A stretch of DNA of 64,000 nt from Flavihumibacter soli (lineage in GTDB: Bacteria > Bacteroidota > Bacteroidia > Sphingobacteriales > Sphingobacteriaceae). The DNA is taken from contig NZ_JAAFZB010000094.1 in NCBI RefSeq assembly GCF_010692725.1, forward strand, positions 434,001 through 498,000, read 5' to 3'. Numbering within the stretch: the first letter of the stretch is position 1; every line of letters begins with the position of its first letter. Shown here piece after piece: positions 46,214 to 52,582 of this stretch. Below the pieces are notes generated by a model. The model was not told where the DNA came from, searched no databases, and was given only the letters and a program-made list of their open reading frames with translations. The position numbers and the translations under genes are program-made.

Positions 46214-47251
46214 ATGCAATTCCCTAATCTGTCTGCTAATCAACTAGAGTTATTATTTGAATCTTCCCCGGAGTGCCTCTGTCTGCTTCATTTTGAGGGA
46301 AAATTTCTGAAGACCAACCCTGCTTTCTCCAATACATCCGGTTACTCAAACCATGAACTGGTTTCCAGACCTTTTACTGACTTCGTTCATTCTCAGGATC
46401 GTGAATTTACTGGCGAAATATTGGGCAGAATGAGAGCCGGGGAAGCCGCCATCACGTTTGAGAACAGGTTTGAGCTTAAAAACTTACAACACAAGCGGTT
46501 TTTATGGAATTGCTATGCAATCCCGCAGCACGAACTTTATTACTGCACGGCAAAAGATATTTCCGGAAAGCCGGAGTGTTTCGGACAATCCGGGCAAGCG
46601 GAGAGTGAGAAAACGGCCGGTGGACCGATTCGAAAAAAACAAGAGATCGATATGCAACATCTGGCGGAAGATTACAAAGTAATGTTTGCCAATAATCCCC
46701 TGCCCATGTGGGCATATGATCTGGATCAGCTAAAAATCCTGATGGTAAATGATGCGGCGCTAAGTCTCTATGGCTATAACAGGAAGGAGTTTCTCGCCCT
46801 GGACTTGTATGACCTTCGACCTGAAGGTGAACATGAAAGGCTCAGACAAGAATTAAAGGATAAGTATATATATCATGATCTGAAATTATCTTCAGAATGG
46901 CAGCATAAAAAGAAAGACGGCTCCATTATTTACGTGGATATCGCTTCGCACATTATAAGGTTAAGTGAGCACAGGGCAAGGCTGATAGTGGCCAACAATA
47001 TTACTGACCGGCGGAAGGCACAGGAGAAGCTCTTAAACCAAAATAAACAATTGCGGGAGATCGCGCAGCTCAGCTCACATGAACTTCGTGGCCCGGTGGC
47101 CAGTATACTTGGACTGGTGAGCATGTTTGATGAGAGCTGCGCAGACCCTAACCTGAATAGCCAGATCATTAAAAAACTGGAGTTATGCGCAAAGGATATG
47201 GATAAAGTAATCCATGCGATCGTTAAAAAAACCTACCAGGAGGGAATATGA
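46214..47251 (+). CDS. PAS-PAS sensor protein ending at a DHp domain, no ATPase domain
   Basis: 345 residues: a PAS domain at about 8-115, a second at about 155-265 (MFANNPLPMWAYDLD, LSLYGYNRKEFLAL), then the H-box LSSHELRGPVASILGLVSMF and a terminal helix. There is no ATPase domain. The second PAS and DHp parts align with the end of the 43393 protein (MFFNNPTPMWTYDME, LALYGYTEEEFLQL, SSHETRKPLASILGL), so the two are tandem paralogues of very different length. It may receive or pass phosphate, or act as a dimerisation adaptor. Confidence 0.85.
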   Translation: MQFPNLSANQLELLFESSPECLCLLHFEGKFLKTNPAFSNTSGYSNHELVSRPFTDFVHSQDREFTGEILGRMRAGEAAITFENRFELKNLQHKRFLWNCYAIPQHELYYCTAKDISGKPECFGQSGQAESEKTAGGPIRKKQEIDMQHLAEDYKVMFANNPLPMWAYDLDQLKILMVNDAALSLYGYNRKEFLALDLYDLRPEGEHERLRQELKDKYIYHDLKLSSEWQHKKKDGSIIYVDIASHIIRLSEHRARLIVANNITDRRKAQEKLLNQNKQLREIAQLSSHELRGPVASILGLVSMFDESCADPNLNSQIIKKLELCAKDMDKVIHAIVKKTYQEGI

Positions 47252-47259
47252 CCCGAAGT

Positions 47260-48153
47260 TCAGCTGCCTATTAAAAGAATTTTCCAGGCAGTATTTACAT
47301 CCCCGGCATCAAGCAATGCTTTTGCTTTTGCATGAATCGTCGCTTCCCTAAGCTCTCTGTCAGTTCCCGTTTCTTTAAGCATTTCCTGTATCTCCCGGCT
47401 GCTCCTGAAGCAATCAATTTCTTCCGGGGTCGGCAGCTTCTCCACGTTGCCAAGCTGGCCCAGGTTATTACCAGTCAGAATGCCTGAGTTTCTTATTGAA
47501 GGGGGAATGGAGTCAACACCAATCCCTATAGTTTTCACAGGTTTGGCAACCTTAAACAGGTTCTCTTTCGTAACCCGGCAGTACCAGTCGCCACCCAGCC
47601 GCGCCACCAGGTCAATTTTTGCCTGATCAATTTTGCCGTCTGCATCAAGAATCGAATCCTGTATATGGATGATCATTACTTCTGCCAGTATCAGGTTGCC
47701 CGCACCATTCTGATCTCCAAGAGGAATTACCTGCCGGATCAGGCACTCGAGCTGGACCGGTGCCTCAGCCACCCGGGGCGGCTTAACCAGCTCTGAAGGA
47801 ATCGCGGTAAAGCCTGCTTTGGCAAACTCATTAACCCCCTTCGGGTATTCAACACTAGCCAGCGAAGTCTGTTGAACCATGCCGTAACTGACAATATTTA
47901 TTACGCATTCGCCCACTTCGAGCACATTCTCCAGCGTATGCTTGGTGGTATTATCCCGAACCCTTCGTGCCGGAGAAAATACGCACATAGGCGGGTTTGT
48001 ACCAAATAAGTTAAAGAAGCTAAATGGACTCAGGTTAACATTGCCGGCCTTATCGATCGTGGAGGCGAAGCAAATCGGCCGCGGTGCGATAGCATATTGC
48101 AGATAATTTTGCAGTTCAGCCGGTGTCATGCCGGCCGTATGAAGTGTTAGCAT
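47260..48153 (-). CDS. Flavin reductase family protein
   Basis: 297 residues. The N-terminal 190 residues fit the FMN-binding split-barrel flavin reductases: YAIAPRPICFASTIDKAGN, LSPFSFFNLFGTNPPMCVFSP and RDNTTKHTLENV. A C-terminal extension of about 100 residues (SIPPSIRNSGILTGNNL to AWKILLIGS) occurs in the Bacteroidota homologues. It probably binds FMN and may reduce flavin for a monooxygenase or bind haem-like ligands; the role is unproven. It lies 68 bases after the FAH-family gene on the same strand, next to tyrosine catabolism genes. Confidence 0.82.
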   Translation of the reverse strand: MLTLHTAGMTPAELQNYLQYAIAPRPICFASTIDKAGNVNLSPFSFFNLFGTNPPMCVFSPARRVRDNTTKHTLENVLEVGECVINIVSYGMVQQTSLASVEYPKGVNEFAKAGFTAIPSELVKPPRVAEAPVQLECLIRQVIPLGDQNGAGNLILAEVMIIHIQDSILDADGKIDQAKIDLVARLGGDWYCRVTKENLFKVAKPVKTIGIGVDSIPPSIRNSGILTGNNLGQLGNVEKLPTPEEIDCFRSSREIQEMLKETGTDRELREATIHAKAKALLDAGDVNTAWKILLIGS

Positions 48154-48221
48154 ATATCGATAGAGGTTGGCAACAAGAATATGCTCATCGCCGAAAAATT
48201 AATCTCCCGCCCGGGTATTGA

Positions 48222-49232
48222 CTATTGATTCACCAATTGCTTTTTAAGATCCAGAATCGACCAATCGGTATCTTCCTTAATGATCGTATTGCTTAATCGT
48301 CCAAGACCGGTAATTTCCATTTCAACGACATCTCCGGGCTGCAGCCACTGAGGTTTATAATCCGGATCGTTTAGCAGGCCGGTACCGTTTAATTCGAGAA
48401 AGCATCCCGTGCCCACGGTGCCGGAACCGATCACGTCGCCCGGCAATATGTCAACCCCGTACGCGCAACGCTCAATGATCTCGGCAAACGTCCAGTCCAT
48501 ATCGGCCACAGACCCCGATGATACCTGTACCCCGTTAACAAAACATTTCATTTGCAGGTCGTAGCTGTTCCCGGTATGACCGGGCTTGGCAGGCACTTTA
48601 TATGGTTCCAGCTCATCAGGGGTGACAAGCCATGGACCAATAACCGTAGAGAAGTCTTTCCCCTTTGCCGGGCCGAGGTTCAACAGCATTTCCTCCATCT
48701 GCAGGGTGCGTGCGCTCAGATCATTCATGATCATAAAGCCGGCGATATATTCGTCGGCCTCAGACGCCCGGATATTCCTTCCCTTTTTACCGATAACGAC
48801 CGACACTTCAAGCTCGAAATCAAGCTTCTGGAAATGATCAGGCATGCAGCGAATATCGCCGGGGCCCTGTATGGCATTGTGATTAGTGAAATAAAAGATC
48901 GGATACTGGTCGAATTCAGGGATCATCTCCACCCGGCGGTTCCGGCGGGCTGAGGCGACATGCTGACGGAAAGCATAGCCGTCGCGACAGGAAGCAGGAT
49001 GAGGTACCGGAGCAAGAAGTTCGTAAAAAACTTCCTCCTTTGCCTGCATCTTCCCGGAGAAGATATCGCTGTTTACTTTCTTCGCCCGGTCCATCAGATC
49101 CACACCACCTTCCAGGAATCCCGCCATGGTATCAGGGATAAGCTTGTCACATGAATTCAGGTTATAAATGTGTCCGTTGATAAACAGACCTAAGTGTTCA
49201 CGATCCTCAGTTTTATAGGAAACTAGTTTCAT
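48222..49232 (-). CDS. Fumarylacetoacetate hydrolase (FAH) family protein
   Basis: 336 residues with the C-terminal FAH fold: the metal-binding acids in FELEVSVVIGKKGRN and MIMNDLSARTLQ, the conserved GPWLVTPDEL, and PGDVIGSGTVGTGC. With hmgA and hppD on the other strand next door, it most likely cleaves fumarylacetoacetate to fumarate and acetoacetate, the last step of tyrosine breakdown. The family also has 2-keto-hydratases and other C-C hydrolases, so the specific activity is inferred from context. It is transcribed divergently from hmgA. Confidence 0.85.
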   Translation of the reverse strand: MKLVSYKTEDREHLGLFINGHIYNLNSCDKLIPDTMAGFLEGGVDLMDRAKKVNSDIFSGKMQAKEEVFYELLAPVPHPASCRDGYAFRQHVASARRNRRVEMIPEFDQYPIFYFTNHNAIQGPGDIRCMPDHFQKLDFELEVSVVIGKKGRNIRASEADEYIAGFMIMNDLSARTLQMEEMLLNLGPAKGKDFSTVIGPWLVTPDELEPYKVPAKPGHTGNSYDLQMKCFVNGVQVSSGSVADMDWTFAEIIERCAYGVDILPGDVIGSGTVGTGCFLELNGTGLLNDPDYKPQWLQPGDVVEMEITGLGRLSNTIIKEDTDWSILDLKKQLVNQ

Positions 49233-49534
49233 ATGGCTTACGGGTTAAATGTGCCCAAAACTAATAAAAAAACCCTTTAAAATACCGGGTCTGTTCCTTA
49301 TCATTTGCGGGGTGAGTGTTAAAGTCCTACCTTTAGCCAGACACTGAAATGAATCACTCCCCAATCCATATTCAGCAATTAATATCCAGTAAGGCTGTCG
49401 CATTATTCAGGTATGCCCTGCTTTCCAAACTCGTATTCGCCCAGTATTCCGAATAGTTGCTCGCCAGCCCAGGCCCTTTAAACACAATCGGCAATTAATC
49501 GTTATTTTTATACCTGAATCATCATATTTCAACT
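49233..49534. other. Divergent regulatory region between FAH-family and hmgA genes
   Basis: 302 bases with no gene. A minus-strand TAGTTTTG (49263-49256), 23 bases from the FAH-family start, fits TAnnTTTG exactly and is a candidate -7 element, without a clear -33 partner. No element of equal quality is seen for hmgA on the plus strand. A shared operator for the two arms was not found by eye. Confidence 0.4.
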
Positions 49535-50701
49535 ATGCCTGTTTATCACACTTTAGGGACTATTCCCGCTAAGCGCCATACGGTTTTTCGTAAACCCGAT
49601 GGCAGCCTGTACGCCGAGGAACTGGTTTCCACTGAGGGCTTTTCCAGCCTTTACTCATTAGTCTATCACACCCATCCGCCCACTATTGTTAAAGAGCTGG
49701 GTGAGCCCTATTCTGTTGAGCCCCGGATAGCCCGTGAGAAACATCTAAAGCACACCAGTCTCATCGGGTTTAATATCAAGCCGGAAGACGATTACCTGGA
49801 AAGCCGGAAACCGGTACTGGTGAATTCAGATATTCACATCTCCCTTGCCGCCCCAAGGAAATCAATGACTGACTATTTCTACAAGAACAGCCAGGCTGAT
49901 GAGGTTATTTTTATCCACGAAGGGACAGGAACACTGAAAACCGGCTTCGGATCTATTCGCTTTGAATACGGCGATTACCTGGTGGTACCGCGCGGAACGA
50001 TCTACCAGATGGAGTTCGATACGGAGGCTAACCGCCTGTTTATTGTAGAGAGCTTCAGCCCTATCCGCACCCCAAAAAGATACCGAAATGAATGGGGACA
50101 GTTAATGGAACACTCGCCCTTCTGCGAACGCGACATCAAACGGCCTTCAAATCTTGTAACCAACGATGAAATAGGCAACTTCAAAGTGCTCATCAAAAAA
50201 CAAGGGCTGATATATCCCTACGTATACGGAACACATCCATTCGATTTCATAGGCTGGGACGGCTTCCATTACCCATGGGCCTTTTCGATCCATAATTTTG
50301 AACCGATCACCGGGCGGGTACATCAACCGCCACCGGTACACCAGACCTTCGAAGGGCACAATTTCGTGATATGTTCCTTCGTACCGCGTAAATACGATTA
50401 CCACCCGGAATCCATCCCTGCCCCTTACAACCATAGCAATGTGGACAGCGATGAAGTGCTGTATTATGTTGACGGTGACTTCATGAGCCGTAAAAGCGTT
50501 GTTAAGGGTCAGATAACCCTGCATCCCGGCGGAATTCCGCACGGACCGCACCCGGGAACTGTTGAAAAATCGATCGGCAAGGAAAAAACAGACGAACTGG
50601 CTGTCATGATCGATCCGTTCAAACCCCTGATGCTCACTGATTACGCTGTGGGTATTGAAGACGAAAGCTATCATAAAAGCTGGCAGGTGAATATTGAATA
50701 A
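49535..50701 (+). CDS. hmgA: Homogentisate 1,2-dioxygenase
   Basis: Opens the homogentisate ring to maleylacetoacetate using a non-haem Fe(II). 388 residues, shorter than the roughly 440-residue human enzyme. The C-terminal half has the expected metal site: a histidine in PYNHSNVDSDEVLYYVDGD with the nearby glutamate, and a histidine in GGIPHGPHPGTVEK. The N-terminal cupin half contains EVIFIHEGTGTLKTGFG and VVPRGTIYQME. It is followed by hppD in the same direction, separated by 240 bases that include a tandem repeat. Confidence 0.92.
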   Translation: MPVYHTLGTIPAKRHTVFRKPDGSLYAEELVSTEGFSSLYSLVYHTHPPTIVKELGEPYSVEPRIAREKHLKHTSLIGFNIKPEDDYLESRKPVLVNSDIHISLAAPRKSMTDYFYKNSQADEVIFIHEGTGTLKTGFGSIRFEYGDYLVVPRGTIYQMEFDTEANRLFIVESFSPIRTPKRYRNEWGQLMEHSPFCERDIKRPSNLVTNDEIGNFKVLIKKQGLIYPYVYGTHPFDFIGWDGFHYPWAFSIHNFEPITGRVHQPPPVHQTFEGHNFVICSFVPRKYDYHPESIPAPYNHSNVDSDEVLYYVDGDFMSRKSVVKGQITLHPGGIPHGPHPGTVEKSIGKEKTDELAVMIDPFKPLMLTDYAVGIEDESYHKSWQVNIE

Positions 50702-50756
50702 GTTTAGTTTGGGAGGTTGGAGTTGAATTAAGAATTATGAATTAAGAATTAAGACA

Positions 50757-50857
50757 GGAACAAAGAGCAAGGGATAAAGAGCAAGGGATAAAGAGCAAAG
50801 AGCAAGGAACAAAGAGCAAGGGATAAAGAGCAAGGAGCAAGGATCAAAGAGCAAGGA
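50757..50857 (+). repeat. Tandem array of GGGATAAAGAGCAA-type units
   Basis: Seven or eight imperfect 14-base units (GGNANAAAGAGCAA) and 7-base half-units (GGAGCAA) run without a break, purine-rich on the plus strand. Just before it (50724-50752) AATTAAGAATTA occurs twice. The array separates hmgA from hppD and could vary in copy number between strains. No coding function. Confidence 0.8.
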
Positions 50858-50942
50858 GGAATTCTGCAAATGGCAAAACAGCTAACAAACCCAAAAGCCG
50901 ATCTACCTACTAAATACTAATTACTAACTACTAAGTAAAAAA

Positions 50943-52067
50943 ATGGAAACGCAATCAATGGAGAATAAAACGCAGACGGCAGATTTCCTGCCGCTGAACG
51001 GCACTGATTATATTGAACTGTATGTCGGTAATGCAAAGCAGGCAGCGCACTTCTACAAGTCGGCATTCGGTTTCCAAAGCCTGGCATATGCCGGCCCGGA
51101 AACCGGGGTTCGGGATCGTGCATCCTACGTTTTGATCCAGGATAAGATCAGGCTGGTGCTTACTACTCCCCTGATCCCGGATCATCCGATATCCAAGCAA
51201 TTAACCGCGCATGGCGACGGGGTAAAGATCATCGCTCTGTGGGTAGATGACGCCTATGATGCCTATCAGCAAACCACTTCGCGGGGCGCGGAAACCTATA
51301 TGGAGCCACAAACGCTGGAAGATGAGCATGGCGTTCTGAAAATGAGCGGTATCTATACCTACGGTGAGACGGTCCACTTATTCATCGAACGTAAAGACTA
51401 TAAGGGTCCGTTCATGCCCGGCTACAGAAAATGGGAAAGTCATTATAACCCCGAACCTGTGGGCTTACTCTACGTTGACCACTGTGTGGGCAATGTGGGC
51501 TGGAATCAAATGAATAAATGGGTTAAGTTCTACGAAGATGTCATGGGATTTCGCAATATCCTGACGTTCGACGATAAGCAGATCTCGACCGAATATTCAG
51601 CCCTGATGAGCAAAGTGATGAGCAATGGAAACGGTTATGTTAAATTTCCGATCAATGAGCCTGCAAAAGGTAAGAAAAAATCGCAGGTGGAAGAGTATCT
51701 TGAATTTTATGGCGACGAGGGTGTGCAGCATATCGCCATTGCTACCCATAACATAGTCGATACGGTCACTAAACTCCAGGACCGGGGTGTTGAATTCTTA
51801 AAGGTTCCGGGCACCTACTATGATGACCTGGAGGCGCGGGTAGGAAAGATTGAAGAAGATGTGGAGCCCCTGAAGAATTTGGGTATCCTGGTCGACCGCG
51901 ACGATGAAGGCTACCTGCTGCAGATATTTACTAAGCCCGTAGAAGACCGTCCAACCGTGTTCTTCGAGATCATCCAGCGAAAAGGAGCCCGATCTTTTGG
52001 TGCCGGAAACTTTAAAGCACTGTTTGAGGCCCTTGAAAGGGAACAGGACCTGAGAGGAAATCTTTAG
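50943..52067 (+). CDS. hppD: 4-hydroxyphenylpyruvate dioxygenase
   Basis: Converts 4-hydroxyphenylpyruvate to homogentisate with Fe(II), the step before hmgA. 374 residues with two VOC units; iron ligands are seen in VDHCVGNV, in QHIAIATHN and as the glutamate in VFFEIIQRKG near the C-terminus, which also forms the family tail motif ending GNFKALFEALEREQ. The ATG at 50943 or the one five codons later (50958) may be used. With hmgA and the FAH-family gene it makes a nearly complete tyrosine degradation route; maleylacetoacetate isomerase is not in the window. Confidence 0.93.
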   Translation: METQSMENKTQTADFLPLNGTDYIELYVGNAKQAAHFYKSAFGFQSLAYAGPETGVRDRASYVLIQDKIRLVLTTPLIPDHPISKQLTAHGDGVKIIALWVDDAYDAYQQTTSRGAETYMEPQTLEDEHGVLKMSGIYTYGETVHLFIERKDYKGPFMPGYRKWESHYNPEPVGLLYVDHCVGNVGWNQMNKWVKFYEDVMGFRNILTFDDKQISTEYSALMSKVMSNGNGYVKFPINEPAKGKKKSQVEEYLEFYGDEGVQHIAIATHNIVDTVTKLQDRGVEFLKVPGTYYDDLEARVGKIEEDVEPLKNLGILVDRDDEGYLLQIFTKPVEDRPTVFFEIIQRKGARSFGAGNFKALFEALEREQDLRGNL

Positions 52068-52086
52068 ATCATCAGGCATTTGCTAC

Positions 52087-52122
52087 AAAAAAGCCGTCTC
52101 ATTTTTTGAGGCGGCTTTTTTA
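52087..52122 (+). terminator. Intrinsic terminator after hppD
   Basis: AAGCCGTCTCA, a short T-rich loop and TGAGGCGGCTT form a strong stem followed by a run of six T, 20 bases after the hppD stop. The A run before the stem means it could also act on the minus strand. Confidence 0.9.
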
Positions 52123-52417
52123 TTTGAAAGAAATAAGCGTGTTGCCGGTCTCCAACAATGGGAACTGGCAGTGACGGGGGGCGGCGGCTGCGCTGCCGCC
52201 CCTACTTCCTGATCTTCAATCCCTCAGAACAGACCCGCAAATTCGTACCCGAATTGAAGTATATCAACCCTGGATCGAACATTCCCGCGAACAAGCCCGC
52301 AACCAGTTCGTTGAATATGAGGCCGCAAGGAAGCGGCCTTAGAGGTTTACAGTAAAGTGGCCTGGGTCGAAACATCATATTTTAATATCCAATCCAAAAC
52401 ACACGAGGAGAATACCA
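52123..52417. other. Gene-free spacer with a GC-rich hairpin
   Basis: About 295 bases upstream of the lanthipeptide cassette. At 52176-52202 a GC-only inverted repeat (GGGGCGGCGGC and GCTGCCGCCCC around TGC) resembles a REP-type element. After it, one plus-strand frame reads DLQSLRTDPQIRTRI and EHSREQARNQFVEYE before a stop at about 52342; it looks protein-like but has no start and I do not recognise it, so it may be a decayed gene end. Confidence 0.45.
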
Positions 52418-52582
52418 ATGATTGCCCTACTCTTTCACATATGCCTTTTTACCGGATTCGGAGCATTTAAAAATATCTTAAAAAAATACTTGACAAAGAG
52501 GGCTTTCACCGTGATAACATGCTTAATTCAGCCGATATTCTTCCGATATGGCGATAGCCTGCTGCTTATTTTGGTCATATGA
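52418..52582 (+). CDS. Possible small hydrophobic protein upstream of lanB (uncertain)
   Basis: A 54-codon frame, starting MIALLFHICLFTGFGA and ending DSLLLILVI, is preceded by an AGGAG-like Shine-Dalgarno sequence (GAGGAG, 7 bases before the ATG), and its stop overlaps the lanB start as ATGA. It has two Cys and few Ser/Thr, so it is a poor lanthipeptide precursor. It could be a leader peptide that couples lanB translation, a membrane peptide, or not a gene. Confidence 0.35.
   Translation: MIALLFHICLFTGFGAFKNILKKYLTKRAFTVITCLIQPIFFRYGDSLLLILVI
52490..52518 (+). promoter_or_regulatory. Sigma70-like promoter candidate before lanB
   Basis: TTGACA (52490-52495), a 17-base spacer and GATAAC (52513-52518) match the general bacterial -35/-10 pattern better than the Bacteroidota one. 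It falls inside the 54-codon frame, about 60 bases before the lanB ATG. A direct repeat CCGATAT (52532-52538 and 52543-52549) lies just downstream. This may be chance, or a sign that the segment was acquired. Confidence 0.3.

Noticed and set aside
50757-50857. Purine-rich repeats as a CRISPR array
   Set aside because: Units are contiguous with no unique spacers.
52158-52355. 65-codon frame upstream of lanB
   Set aside because: It reads through the GC-rich hairpin, has low-complexity Arg/Pro composition and no recognised features.
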